DNA from: Chloroflexota bacterium
GTDB lineage: Bacteria; Chloroflexota; Dormibacteria; Dormibacterales; Dormibacteraceae
NCBI GenBank assembly: GCA_005880945.1
Contig: VBIU01000056.1
Coordinates: forward strand, 1-42,447
Length of the DNA stretch: 42,447 nt
Reading direction: 5' to 3'
Shown here: piece after piece, positions 8,299 to 18,274 of the stretch
Layout of the letters: each line of letters starts with the position of its first letter
How positions within the stretch are numbered: position 1 is the first letter of the stretch
The notes under the pieces: model-generated
Seen by the model: the letters and a program-made list of their open reading frames with translations, nothing else
Database searches by the model: none
Told to the model about the DNA's origin: nothing
Position numbers and translations under genes: made by a program

Positions 8299-8871
8299 GT
8301 GGCCAAGGTCAAGCCGGTCGATCGGATGCCGGAGCTGGTCGAGCTGATGCTGGTCGAGCTGGGCGAGGACCCGGAGCGCCAGGGCTTACGAGCGACTCCG
8401 GAGCGGGTCGCCCGGGCGCTCCGGGAGCTGACCGACGGCTACGGGGTCCGCCCGGCGGACGTCATCGCGGGCGCCGTCTTCGACCAGGACTACGACGAGA
8501 TGGTGCTCGTCAAGGACATCCCGTTCTACAGCCTTTGCGAGCACCATATGCTGCCGTTCTTCGGCAGCTGCCATGTCGGCTATCTGCCAAAGGGCAGGAT
8601 CGTCGGGCTGAGCAAGATCCCCCGTCTGGTCGGGATGTTCGCCCACCGGCTCCAGCTCCAGGAGCGCCTGACCAAGGAGATCGCCGAGGCGCTGAATGAC
8701 GAGCTGACCCCGCGGGGAGTCGGCGTAGTCGTCGAGGCGCGTCACCTTTGCATGGAGATGCGGGGGGTTCAGAAACCGGGCGGGCAGCTCATCACGTCGT
8801 GCATGCTCGGCACCTTCCGCAAGGACGCCCGGACACGCGGGGAGTTCCTGGAGCTGGTCCGCCACAACTAG
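8299..8871 (+). CDS. folE: GTP cyclohydrolase I (FolE)
   Basis: 190 residues from GTG 8299, preceded by GAGG at 8287-8290. It converts GTP to 7,8-dihydroneopterin triphosphate, the first step to tetrahydrofolate. Zinc-site residues are visible in YSLCEHHMLPFFG (C80, H82, H83) and HLCMEMRGV (C151); GLRATPERVARAL, GLSKIPRLV and the C-terminal FLELVRHN complete the family pattern. Length is normal. It is divergent from the PHP operon across 25 bases. No other folate gene is next to it, so it is probably transcribed alone or with the lipoproteins 75 bases downstream. Confidence 0.97.
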   Translation: MAKVKPVDRMPELVELMLVELGEDPERQGLRATPERVARALRELTDGYGVRPADVIAGAVFDQDYDEMVLVKDIPFYSLCEHHMLPFFGSCHVGYLPKGRIVGLSKIPRLVGMFAHRLQLQERLTKEIAEALNDELTPRGVGVVVEARHLCMEMRGVQKPGGQLITSCMLGTFRKDARTRGEFLELVRHN

Positions 8872-8946
8872 GAGGCGGCGCCCGAGTTTTGTTGGTTAAC
8901 CGGGATCGATACCTTCTGTGCGCCATTACACTTCGCTGCGCATAAC

Positions 8947-10032
8947 GTGCGTCACGGTCTGGTGAGGAGTGGTGCTGTCCCCGCGGCATGGGTCGCGGGG
9001 TTTGTTTTGGTGCTGGCCGGCTGCACGCTGCCGAACAACCAGCAGGCTTCGAACTCGCCTGATGCCAGCCCATCGACTGCTCCCTCCAGCCCCGAGAGTA
9101 GCCCCTCGTCAGCACCCGAAGTGACGCCGCCCATAAGCTCATCACCTTCGGCAACCTCGCCTGCAGTGGCGAAGCTCGTCATCACGAGCCTTCCATTCCA
9201 TACCGGTGAGGTGGGCATTGCCTATGCGGCGATAGCGCTGGGCGCTGCGGGCGGAACGCCGCCGTACCACTGGGCGATCAGCGCCGGAACGTTACCCGGC
9301 GGGTTGAGCCTGACGTCCGACGGTCAGCTTGGAGGAACTCCTTCAGCGGCGGGCCACCCTGGCTTCACGGTTCGCGTCACTGACACCGCTGGTCGGGCGG
9401 CGGCTGCGCCAGGCACCTTCACCATCTACTCTGCGCTCGCAGTCAGCCAGCCCTGCGCCTCACTCTGCAGCGTTGAAGAGGGCTGTACGGTGTGCGGTGC
9501 CTTCGGCGCCGTGAGCGGGGGCCTGGGCCCATATCACTACTTAATTACCAACGACAACCGTCCGACCGGAATGGGCGTGAGCGGGCTGACGCTTACAGGC
9601 CAATTTCCGCCGCCAGGACCTCTTGGACAGTTCGACCTGACCGTCCAGGTGAGCGACAAGTTCGGGGCAAAGCGAACTGTGAAGGCCAACTGGTACGTGT
9701 TTCCTCACATCCAATTCGTTAATAACGCCGCGACCTGCTTCGCCACGATTTCTCCTAGCTGTAGTACACAGCAGCTGACCTACGCAGGAGGTACCCCCGG
9801 CAAGGACCCCAAAGTCGTGGTCACCAGCGTGAACGCCCCGAACTACAAGAATGTGTTGCCGGTTGGCTTCAGTGCCGTCGCCAAGGGGGGCACGATCTAC
9901 GTGACAATCCCAGCTCAGCCAAATAACGGCAACTGGAACGGCACCATCACCGTGAAGGTGGTGGACCTGAGTCCATGCGGACCGGGATCTAACTGCTCGT
10001 CGGGGCTCGCGACGATAACCGTACGAATCTGA
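8947..10032 (+). CDS. lipoprotein with putative Ig (He_PIG-like) domain, copy 1
   Basis: 361 residues from GTG 8947. A signal peptide ends in the lipobox LAGC (about residues 23-26), so it is probably lipid-anchored outside the membrane. Residues about 30-75 are a Ser/Pro/Thr linker. About 77-165 forms a putative-Ig repeat of the He_PIG type (GGTPPYHWAISAGTLPGGLS, GGTPSAAGHPGFTVRVTDTAG). The rest has two more beta-rich modules with cysteine pairs, probably disulfides. The next gene is a paralogue with near-identical N-terminal coding sequence, a tandem duplication. No catalytic motif; adhesion or surface-sugar/protein binding is only a guess. No Shine-Dalgarno; a weak TACACT -10 lies at 8927-8932. 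Confidence 0.85.
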   Translation: MRHGLVRSGAVPAAWVAGFVLVLAGCTLPNNQQASNSPDASPSTAPSSPESSPSSAPEVTPPISSSPSATSPAVAKLVITSLPFHTGEVGIAYAAIALGAAGGTPPYHWAISAGTLPGGLSLTSDGQLGGTPSAAGHPGFTVRVTDTAGRAAAAPGTFTIYSALAVSQPCASLCSVEEGCTVCGAFGAVSGGLGPYHYLITNDNRPTGMGVSGLTLTGQFPPPGPLGQFDLTVQVSDKFGAKRTVKANWYVFPHIQFVNNAATCFATISPSCSTQQLTYAGGTPGKDPKVVVTSVNAPNYKNVLPVGFSAVAKGGTIYVTIPAQPNNGNWNGTITVKVVDLSPCGPGSNCSSGLATITVRI

Positions 10033-10034
10033 AC

Positions 10035-10847
10035 GTGCATTACGGTTTGGTGAGGACTGGTGTGCTCCCCGCGACTTTGGCTGCGGGGTTTATCTTGGCG
10101 TTTACCAGCTGCACCCAACTGACCAGTCAGCAGCCCACCAACTCGCCCGAGGCGACCCCGTCGACGCCCGCGGTCGGTTTCACACCAACGGTCTCACCGA
10201 CTCCTTCTGAGACCGCCCCGCCGGCCGCCTCCCCATCGGCGAAAGCCTCGCCCAGCCCCGCGAAGCTGATCATCACCAGCCTCCCCTTCCACATGGGAGA
10301 GGTCGGACTCACTTACACGACGGTCACCCTAGGGGCTTCCGGTGGCCTTAAGCCGTACAAGTGGTCGATCAGCTCTGGAGCGCTCCCGCCTGGTGTGGCT
10401 TTGTCATCCATGGGCAAGACCACCGGCAAGCCGACGACCGTCGGCAACTTCTCGTTCGTGGTTCGAGTTGACGATTCGGCAGGGGGTGCGGCCGGCGTGT
10501 CGAGGTCGATATTCGTGTTTCGGCAAATCTCCTTCACGGCCTCTACAGCGAAATGCTCGGGAGACTACCTAAATGGATGCAGGACCACGCTGAACTACAA
10601 CGGAGGCGCCTCAGGCGCCACGCCGAAGATCACCTTCACGCTGAATCCTGCGAGCCCACCGCTTCCGCAGGGCTCAACCATCACCGCGAAATCCGGGGTC
10701 GTCACCATTGCGATTGCAGCTCCTGCGTGCTTTTTCGACCCGGCGGTTCTGACTCTTACTCTCGTGGACCAGAGCCCATGCACCACCGGCTACCAATGCA
10801 AGTCGACCCCGGCGTCCATTGCTATAACGCTCCCTGGCGCCTGCTAG
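10035..10847 (+). CDS. lipoprotein with putative Ig (He_PIG-like) domain, copy 2
   Basis: 270 residues from GTG 10035, two bases after the stop of copy 1. Signal peptide with lipobox FTSC, a Pro/Thr/Ser linker (about 32-75), then the same Ig-like block (LIITSLPFHMGEVGLTYTTV, KPYKWSISSGALPPG) and a C-terminal module with two cysteine pairs that parallels the end of copy 1 (LVDQSPCTTGYQC versus VVDLSPCGPGSNC). Copy 1 has one more middle module, so the pair differs by loss or gain of a domain. Upstream DNA sequences of the two genes are alike, including the start region. Function unknown. Confidence 0.85.
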   Translation: MHYGLVRTGVLPATLAAGFILAFTSCTQLTSQQPTNSPEATPSTPAVGFTPTVSPTPSETAPPAASPSAKASPSPAKLIITSLPFHMGEVGLTYTTVTLGASGGLKPYKWSISSGALPPGVALSSMGKTTGKPTTVGNFSFVVRVDDSAGGAAGVSRSIFVFRQISFTASTAKCSGDYLNGCRTTLNYNGGASGATPKITFTLNPASPPLPQGSTITAKSGVVTIAIAAPACFFDPAVLTLTLVDQSPCTTGYQCKSTPASIAITLPGAC

Positions 10848-10913
10848 CTGATCCTCTAATTCGGCAGGCCGTAGGCGGGGCAAACATAACGAACCCTTTA
10901 TGTATTAGACTTC

Positions 10914-10930
10914 TATAAAGCAAGCTTTAT
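10914..10930 (+). promoter_or_regulatory. -10 box and palindromic operator overlapping the ArsR start codon
   Basis: TATAAA (10914-10919) lies 9 bases before ATG 10929. ATAAAGC-AA-GCTTTAT (10915-10930) is a perfect 7-bp inverted repeat covering the -10 and the first two bases of the start codon. This suits autorepression by the ArsR protein encoded immediately downstream. The surrounding 60 bases are unusually AT-rich for this window. Confidence 0.6.
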
Positions 10931-11248
10931 GTTTCTGCCCAGCCAGCGTCACGAGCTTCCCGACCATTTCCTGGCCTTCGCCAACCCCACCCGCCTGCGC
11001 ATCCTGCAGCGTCTCGGAGAAGTGGGCGAGGAGAGCGTCAACGACCTCGTCGCCCACCTTCGCATGAGCCAGCCCCGCATCTCGTGGCACCTGCGGATGC
11101 TGCGCGTCGGCGGGGTGATCCGGACGCGGCGCGAGGGACGCCAGGTGTACTGCTCGCTGGATGTCGAGAACATCGCTCGCGAGCGCCGGCAGCTCGACGA
11201 ATTGCTTGGAATCAAAGACCGCACGAAAACTCGCACGGAGGTTGGGGC

Positions 11249-11252
<4 letters not shown>
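10929..11252 (+). CDS. ArsR-family repressor upstream of ino1
   Basis: 107 residues from ATG 10929. The winged-helix fold is clear: [59 protein letters not shown]. The recognition helix is [13 protein letters not shown]. Only one cysteine (YCSL) is present, so a classical metal site is unlikely. The stop overlaps the ino1 ATG by 4 bases (ATGA), so regulator and inositol synthase are translationally coupled. Inference: it controls inositol-phosphate synthesis in response to an unknown ligand, and itself through the palindrome at its start. Confidence 0.9.
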
Positions 11253-12418
<1,166 letters not shown>

Positions 12419-13253
12419 CTACAGCGTTGGCGCGCGCGTCGTGCGGGCATTCCCGCCGAACCTGCGACACGCCGTCGTGGGCCCAGGCGGAACCGCCTGG
12501 TACTGGTTGAGCGGCGGGCAGCGTCGCGCGGCGCTGGACAACTATGCGGCCGTCCTCGGCGTGGACAGGTCCGATCCGCGGGTCGCGCGGCTCGCCCGGA
12601 GCGCTTTTCAGAATTACGGGCGCATGCTCGCTGACTTCCTGCTCATCGGCAGCCTCACCCCCCAGGAGCTCTTGCAGCGCATGTCCTATGACGGCCGGGA
12701 GAATCTCGATGCTGCGCTTGCCGGCGGTCGCGGGGCGATCATGGCAGTGCCCCACATGGGCTCGTGGGACATGGCGGGCGCATGCGCCGGTGCCCTCGGG
12801 TATCCGATCTCAGCCGTCGCCGAGCGCTTCCCCGGCTCGCTGAATGACGAGGTCATCCGAACGCGGAAACGATTTGGGTTGAACGTGATAATGCTCGGCC
12901 GCGCGGCGGTCCGATCGATAACACAGGCTCTCGAGGCCAACGGCGTCGTCGCGCTCCTGTGCGACCTGGAGCAGGGCCCAGGTGTCGAGGTCCGCTTCTT
13001 CGGCCGCCGTGCGGTGGTGCCGGGAGGCCCTGCCGCCATCGCCCTGAAGACCGGCGCCTCGCTGATGCCGGCCTACCAGTACACGGTGTCGCCAGGGCGC
13101 CACCACGTGCACCTGGATGCGGCCATCTCGTGGCCCGCCGGCGCGACCAAGGAGAGCCTCATGCAGCGGGTCGTGAGCCGTTTCGAGGAATTCATCTCGG
13201 CCCACCCCGACCAGTGGTATGCGTTCCGGCCGATGTTCAGAACCGAGGGGTGA

Positions 13254-14120
13254 GTGTGGCGGTACCGAGCGTTCAAGGCAGTCCAGTCGATCGTCGAGCG
13301 ACTGCCTCGTGCGTGGGCCTACGCGTTGGCGGTGTTCGCAGCGCGCTTTGCCTTCTGGTTTTCGCCGCTGGCGCGACCGCGCCTTCAGTTCAACCTCCGG
13401 GTCGCATGTCCCGAGTTGGACGATCGCGAGCTGCGGCGCCTGACCTGGCTCAACTTCCGCAATCACGCCAAGGCCTACGCCGACCTCATGATGCTGCCTC
13501 GGACGCACGTGCAGGCAATGCGTCGGTTGCTGACGGTGCAGGGCTTGGAGCACCTCGAGGAAGCTCGCGCGATCGGCAAGGGAGTGATGGTCGTCTCGTG
13601 TCACATGGGCTCATACGAGATCGTCTCAGCGATCTGGGCGGCGACCCTGACGCCGGTCAGCTTCTTCGCGGAGGAGCTCGAACCAAGGCCGCTGTTCGAG
13701 TGGTACAGGGAGACGCGCGCACGACTGGGCATCAGCGTGCTCACCCTCTCGGTCAAGGGCATCCGCAAGGTGACGCAGGCTCTCAACGACAAGGAGATGG
13801 TGATCACCGCGATCGATCGCGACATCATTGGAACTGGCCACTTGATGCCGTTCTTCGGCCGGCCGGCTCCAATTCCTCTCGGCACTGCCGCCATCGCGTT
13901 GCGCTTGGGAACGCCGCTGCTGCCGGCCTGCGTCTACAGGCTGCCGGACGACACGTACATGGCGGATGCAGGACCACTCGTGATCGCGAAGAGCACCGGC
14001 GACCGGAAAGCCGACGAGATTCGCGTGACGCAGGAGCTCTTGCACCACATCGAGGGCTTCATCCGAAGCCACCCCGATCAGTGGCACGTGCCACACAGGA
14101 TTTGGGACGGCAGCCCATGA
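13254..14120 (+). CDS. LpxL/PatA-like acyltransferase (HX4E), second of two
   Basis: 288 residues from GTG 13254, directly after the previous TGA. The motif is HMGSYE (HX4E) in VMVVSCHMGSYEIVSAIW; FFGRPAPIPLGTAAIALRLGTPLLPA and HPDQWHVPHRIWD align with the preceding paralogue. A hydrophobic N-terminal helix (about 18-37) would anchor it. Both Asp and Glu occur at the second catalytic position in the LpxL family, so activity is plausible. Divergence between the two copies suggests different acyl positions or acceptors rather than redundancy (inference). Confidence 0.88.
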   Translation: MWRYRAFKAVQSIVERLPRAWAYALAVFAARFAFWFSPLARPRLQFNLRVACPELDDRELRRLTWLNFRNHAKAYADLMMLPRTHVQAMRRLLTVQGLEHLEEARAIGKGVMVVSCHMGSYEIVSAIWAATLTPVSFFAEELEPRPLFEWYRETRARLGISVLTLSVKGIRKVTQALNDKEMVITAIDRDIIGTGHLMPFFGRPAPIPLGTAAIALRLGTPLLPACVYRLPDDTYMADAGPLVIAKSTGDRKADEIRVTQELLHHIEGFIRSHPDQWHVPHRIWDGSP

Positions 14121-14130
14121 GGACGAGCGC

Positions 14131-15288
14131 TTGAGGGTCGGACTCGTCTCCCCATACGATTTCGCGTCGCCTGGAGGCGTGAACGACCACGTTCGCCACC
14201 TGGCGCGCCAGCTCCGGCGGCTCGGCCACGAAGCCCGCATCTTCGCCCCATCCAGCCGGGCCGACGTCGATTTCGACACCGCGCGGTTCTACCGGATCGG
14301 CAGCCCCATCGCGATCCCGGTCAACGACTCGGTGGCGCGGATCACGCTGAGCTTTCACCTCGCCGACCAGGTCGCCGCGATCGTCGAGAAGGAACGTTTC
14401 GACGTCCTCCACTTCCACGAGCCGCTGATGCCGGCGCTGCCCATGACCATGCTCAAGATGTCGACGACCACCAACGTCGGCACGTTTCACGCGTTCGCCC
14501 GGTCGAATGTCGGTTACTACTACGGACGCCGCTGGCTCGAGCCCTACCTTGCGTATCTGCATCGCGGAATCGCCGTCAGCGAGCCCGCGCGAGCATTCCT
14601 GAACCAGTACTTTCCCGACTTTCCCTTGCGCATCATTCCGAACGGGATCGACGTCAACGCCTTCAAGCCGGGCCTCTCACCTATACGGCACCTTCGCGAC
14701 GACCACATCAACATCCTGTTCGTCGGACGCCTCGAGAAGCGCAAGGGTCTCGGGGACTTGCTCCGTGCGTACGAGTTCATGCGCGGGCGCGTGCCCAAGA
14801 GCCGCCTCATCGTGGTAGGCGACGGGCCGCTTCGCGGCAGGGTCGAGTCGTATATCTCGCGGCGCAGGCTGCCGAACGTGGTGCTCGCCGGCTACGTGCC
14901 GGACTCGGTGCTGCCTCGCTACTACTGCAGCGCCGACGTCTTCTGCGCGCCGGCCACCGGAGCGGAGAGCTTCGGCATCGTCCTCCTGGAAGCCATGGCG
15001 ACGGGGCTTCCCGTCGTCGCGACGGAGGTGGAAGGGTACATGTCGGTTCTGGAGCCAGGCCGCGACAGCATGACCGTCCAGCCGAAGGGCTGGGCTGAGC
15101 TTGGAGCCGCGCTGATCATCCTCGCGAGAGACGCCGAGCTCCGGCGCCGCATGGGCGGCTACGGGCTAGAGAAGGCGCACCGCTTCGGATGGGACGTCGT
15201 GGCTGCGCAGATCGTCGAGGTCTACGAAGAGGCGCGAATGGCGGCCACAGGGCGGGTCGAGGAGATAAATGTTCACGACGCGGTTTGA
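14131..15288 (+). CDS. pimA: glycosyltransferase family 4, PimA-like phosphatidylinositol mannosyltransferase
   Basis: 385 residues from TTG 14131. The start LRVGLVSPYDFASPGGVNDHV carries the GG nucleotide loop of GT4 enzymes; FDVLHFHEPLMPALPMTML and GTFHAFARS resemble PimA closely; IPNGIDVNAFKPG, LFVGRLEKRKGLGDLL and ESFGIVLLEAMATGLPVV (the EX7E donor-binding motif) follow. PimA transfers mannose from GDP-Man to phosphatidylinositol at the cytoplasmic membrane face. Neighbouring acyltransferases and the CDP-alcohol phosphatidyltransferase strongly support this role. The gene ends overlapping the next by 20 bases. Confidence 0.9.
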   Translation: MRVGLVSPYDFASPGGVNDHVRHLARQLRRLGHEARIFAPSSRADVDFDTARFYRIGSPIAIPVNDSVARITLSFHLADQVAAIVEKERFDVLHFHEPLMPALPMTMLKMSTTTNVGTFHAFARSNVGYYYGRRWLEPYLAYLHRGIAVSEPARAFLNQYFPDFPLRIIPNGIDVNAFKPGLSPIRHLRDDHINILFVGRLEKRKGLGDLLRAYEFMRGRVPKSRLIVVGDGPLRGRVESYISRRRLPNVVLAGYVPDSVLPRYYCSADVFCAPATGAESFGIVLLEAMATGLPVVATEVEGYMSVLEPGRDSMTVQPKGWAELGAALIILARDAELRRRMGGYGLEKAHRFGWDVVAAQIVEVYEEARMAATGRVEEINVHDAV

Positions 15289-15925
15289 AGCCTGGGTCCG
15301 CCGGCGGGCGGAAGCGTTGATGTCGGCGCTCGGGCGCATCCCCATCACGCCCAACCAGATCACTGTCATCGGGGTCGCTCTGACCTTTGCCGCGGCCGTG
15401 CTGGCGGCTCTGGCTCACCTGCGCTGGGCCGGCGTCGTGCTGATCTTCGCCGGCACTTTCGACATCCTCGACGGGGCGCTCGCCCGCTCGTCGGGCCGTG
15501 CCTACCCGTACGGCGCATTCCTCGACTCCACCCTCGACCGATACTCAGAGGGAGCGATCTACATCGGTCTCGCCGCTTATTTCGCCGGCACCAGCGGGCC
15601 ATTGCAGCGGTGGCTCTTGCTCGCGACGGTCGCGGCGCTTGCCGGCTCCTTCCTGGTCAGCTACGTTCGGGCCCGCGCACAGAGCCTCGGCTTCACCTGC
15701 GAGTCGGGCATCTTCGCCCGGCCGGAAAGGGTGGTGGCGACGGTGGTGGGCCTCATCTTCGGAGGCGCTGTCCTTTACATCGTCGTGTTCATGCTCGCGA
15801 TCCTCACCAACCTGACAGCCCTGCAACGTATCCACGAGGTATGGCTGCAGGGCAGGGCTCAGCGCATCGCGAGGGAGCGCGAGGCGGCTGCCGCCCCCAA
15901 GGCTGGCAATACAGTTACTCCGTGA
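15269..15925 (+). CDS. CDP-alcohol phosphatidyltransferase, likely phosphatidylinositol-phosphate synthase
   Basis: 218 residues from ATG 15269, with GAGGAG just upstream. The complete CDP-alcohol phosphatidyltransferase motif D-x2-DG-x2-AR-x8-G-x3-D-x3-D is visible in FDILDGALARSSG and YGAFLDSTLDR. About six membrane helices. With Ino1 and PimA in the same run, the likely reaction is CDP-diacylglycerol plus inositol 1-phosphate to phosphatidylinositol phosphate, as in mycobacteria. Phosphatidylglycerol-phosphate synthase is the alternative. A phosphatase to remove the extra phosphate is not seen here. Its TGA overlaps the holB GTG. Confidence 0.88.
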   Translation: MFTTRFEAWVRRRAEALMSALGRIPITPNQITVIGVALTFAAAVLAALAHLRWAGVVLIFAGTFDILDGALARSSGRAYPYGAFLDSTLDRYSEGAIYIGLAAYFAGTSGPLQRWLLLATVAALAGSFLVSYVRARAQSLGFTCESGIFARPERVVATVVGLIFGGAVLYIVVFMLAILTNLTALQRIHEVWLQGRAQRIAREREAAAAPKAGNTVTP

Positions 15926-16872
15926 GCGACCCCTTCGCATCGATCTCGGGCCACGTCCAGGCCCTCGACCAGCTGCGCTCCCAGCTCTCCTCAGGGCGCC
16001 TCGCCCATGCTTACCTGTTCGTCGGCGAGGCGGGGCTTGGCAAATCGACAGCCGCCCGCGCCCTCGCGGCGACGCTGCTGCCTGAGGCACCGCTTGGCCG
16101 TCACCCAGACTACTGGGAGGACGACCGCATCAAGCCCCTTTCGATCAACGAGATCCGGCTCCTGCCGGACAAGCCACCAGAGTTTCATGAGCTTTCGCTC
16201 CAGGCTTTCCTGAACCTCAAGCCGGCTGTCGGGACCCGTCGGATCGCGCTGGTGGCCAACGTCGGGCGGCTCCGGGACCAGGACCAGGGGGTGCTTCTGA
16301 AAACGCTCGAAGAGCCCCACCCGCATCGGGTGATCGTCCTCACGACGCCAAGCCTCAACCCGTTCGTAGTGCTGCCGACAGTCGTCTCGCGCTGCCAGCG
16401 AGTGTTCTTTCACCCGGTCCCCGCCGACGACATCGAGCGGTTGCTGCGCGCCGGCGGGGTCGAGGCCGAACGTGCCCGGCTCGTCGCGGGGCTGGCGAGG
16501 GGCAGGCCCGGTTGGGCGCTGCGCGTGGCCGGCGACGATGAGGTGATCCAGCTCCACCGGGAGTGGACCCGACGCCTCGAGGAGGTGTTCGGCGCGCCGG
16601 CCGACGTGCCGCTCCAGGTCGCTGCCGAGCTCGACGGAAGCCAGATGGCGTGGCGCCGCAGCGAGGGCGAGGTTGAAGATCCCGCCCTGTTCGCGATCGC
16701 GAGCTGGCAGATCGAGCTGCGGCGGCGCATGCTCTCGAGCCGCGGCGCCGAGCAAGGTCGATGGGCCCGCCTGGTCGAGCTCTCCTACGACACTTTGGGT
16801 TACCTCGAGCAAAACGTCAGCCCCCGACTTGCTATAGAAACGTTCCTTCTCGAATGCCGGAAAGCTTCTTGA
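15922..16872 (+). CDS. holB: DNA polymerase III subunit delta' (HolB-like clamp-loader AAA+ protein)
   Basis: 316 residues from GTG 15922 (GTGA overlap). P-loop GEAGLGKST, DNA polymerase III-type ISGHVQALDQLRSQLSSGRLAHAYLF start, LLKTLEEPHPHRVIVLTT and the SRC motif (VVSRCQRVFF) are all present. The Walker B position reads IALVANVGRL, without the Asp-Glu pair, and no zinc-binding cysteine module is seen. Both fit delta', a clamp-loader subunit that does not hydrolyse ATP, rather than gamma/tau. C-terminal helices (about 200-316) form the collar. Housekeeping gene inserted in the lipid operon; hisC overlaps it by 19 bases. Confidence 0.9.
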   Translation: MSDPFASISGHVQALDQLRSQLSSGRLAHAYLFVGEAGLGKSTAARALAATLLPEAPLGRHPDYWEDDRIKPLSINEIRLLPDKPPEFHELSLQAFLNLKPAVGTRRIALVANVGRLRDQDQGVLLKTLEEPHPHRVIVLTTPSLNPFVVLPTVVSRCQRVFFHPVPADDIERLLRAGGVEAERARLVAGLARGRPGWALRVAGDDEVIQLHREWTRRLEEVFGAPADVPLQVAAELDGSQMAWRRSEGEVEDPALFAIASWQIELRRRMLSSRGAEQGRWARLVELSYDTLGYLEQNVSPRLAIETFLLECRKAS

Positions 16873-17909
16873 AGAAGGCCCTTTGGGGCTTCCAGCCGTA
16901 CGTGCCCGGCGAGCAGCCCCCTGACGGCGAGGGCTGGGTCAAGCTGAACACGAACGAGTCGCCGCTGCCGCCGTCGCCAAAGGTCATCGAGGCGATCAAG
17001 TCGGCGATCGATGATTCGCTCCGGCTCTACCCAAGCCCGACCGCGGCCCCAGCGCGTGCGGCGATCGCCGCACAGCTCGACGTGAATGCAGCGCAGGTGG
17101 CCGTGGGCAACGGCGCCGACGAGCTGATCGAGATGTGCTTTCGCGCATTCGCGGGGAAAGGCGAACACGTCGCGTATCCAACGCCGACCTACCCGCTGTT
17201 CGAGCCGTTGTGCCGGATCCACGAAGCGGTTCCGCATCCTCACGCGATGGCTGAAGGTTGGACGTGGACCGATGAGCTGGCGCAGGATCACGCGCCGCTC
17301 AAGTTCATCGTCAACCCCAACTCGCCCACCGGCACGTGGTCGCCCGAGTCCGCAGTGGAAGACGTGGTGGCGAGATCCCGCGGAGTCGTCGTGCTCGACG
17401 AGGCATACGTCGACTTCGCCCCAGAGTCATGCGCCGGTTTGATCGAGAAGCATCGGAACCTCCTGGTCCTGCGGACACTCTCGAAGTCGTACGCGCTGGC
17501 GGGGATGCGCGTCGGGTTCGCGCTGGGAGACCCGGAGCTCATCGACGCCCTTGACGCAGTCAGGGACTCGTACAACATGGATCGGCTGGCCATCGTCGCC
17601 GCGGTGGCCGCGATCCAGGACCAGGATCATCACCGGCAGATCGTCGAGCACGTGGTAGCCGAACGCGCGTGGCTCGCCGAGCAGCTTCGTGAGCAGCGTT
17701 TCGAAGTATCGCCGTCAGCCGCCAACTTCCTCTTCGTGGAGCCCCCACCCGGGAGCTCGGCGCCTGCGGTGGCGGATGCGCTGCGAGAGCGGCAGATTCT
17801 GATCCGGCACTACGATCGCGAGCCGATCGCGCGCTGGCTCCGGATCACCATCGGCACGCGAGACCAGCACGAGCGCCTGCTCTCGGCCCTCAAGGAGATA
17901 ATCCAGTGA
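16854..17909 (+). CDS. hisC: histidinol-phosphate aminotransferase (HisC)
   Basis: 351 residues from ATG 16854. Class II PLP aminotransferase: KLNTNESPLPPSPKV, YPSPTAAPARAAIA, VGNGADELIEMCFRAF, IVNPNSPTGTW (binding Asn), VVVLDEAYVDFA (Asp and Tyr), TLSKSYALAGMRVGF (PLP lysine), IRHYDREPIARWLRITIGT. It transfers an amino group from glutamate to imidazole-acetol phosphate in histidine synthesis; HisC enzymes can also act on aromatic keto acids. The other his genes are not in this window, so phenylalanine or tyrosine transamination remains possible. Confidence 0.9.
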   Translation: MPESFLKKALWGFQPYVPGEQPPDGEGWVKLNTNESPLPPSPKVIEAIKSAIDDSLRLYPSPTAAPARAAIAAQLDVNAAQVAVGNGADELIEMCFRAFAGKGEHVAYPTPTYPLFEPLCRIHEAVPHPHAMAEGWTWTDELAQDHAPLKFIVNPNSPTGTWSPESAVEDVVARSRGVVVLDEAYVDFAPESCAGLIEKHRNLLVLRTLSKSYALAGMRVGFALGDPELIDALDAVRDSYNMDRLAIVAAVAAIQDQDHHRQIVEHVVAERAWLAEQLREQRFEVSPSAANFLFVEPPPGSSAPAVADALRERQILIRHYDREPIARWLRITIGTRDQHERLLSALKEIIQ

Positions 17910-18274
17910 GAAGCTCCTTCGTCGCTCTTGCTGTGGTGCTCGGTGCCATAGGTCTGGGCGGCGGCCTCTGGCCGCTGTTCACAGGTAGGAACTACCCCGG
18001 TTTTCTCGGCCGAGGATTCACGGCGGGGGACAACCTCCGGCTGAAGCGCGCGCCGGCGATCTACTTCCGCGCTGTTGGCACGACGATCGCATCGGCCGGG
18101 CTCGCGATGCTCGCCCTCGCCCACCTGATGCTCCTGCCACCCGAGGCCTCTGCCCCGGATGCCAATGTCGCGTTGCTCCTCTTGAGCTTGGGCCTGGTCG
18201 TCGTGGTCGCCTCTGTAGCCTGGCTGTTTGTGCTCGCTTACCGCTACAAGCTGTTTCGCTGGAATGCGCCATGA
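17906..18274 (+). CDS. small three-TM membrane protein of unknown function
   Basis: 122 residues from GTG 17906, GTGA overlap with hisC. Hydrophobic helices at about 5-25, 55-77 and 87-113; between the first two lies a soluble stretch with GRNYPGFLGRGFTAGDNLRLKRAP. C-terminus basic (YRYKLFRWNAP). Family not recognised; the layout is similar to small DUF3784-type membrane proteins but I cannot assign it. Couples hisC to the HD protein by 4-base overlaps on both sides. Confidence 0.75.
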   Translation: MRSSFVALAVVLGAIGLGGGLWPLFTGRNYPGFLGRGFTAGDNLRLKRAPAIYFRAVGTTIASAGLAMLALAHLMLLPPEASAPDANVALLLLSLGLVVVVASVAWLFVLAYRYKLFRWNAP

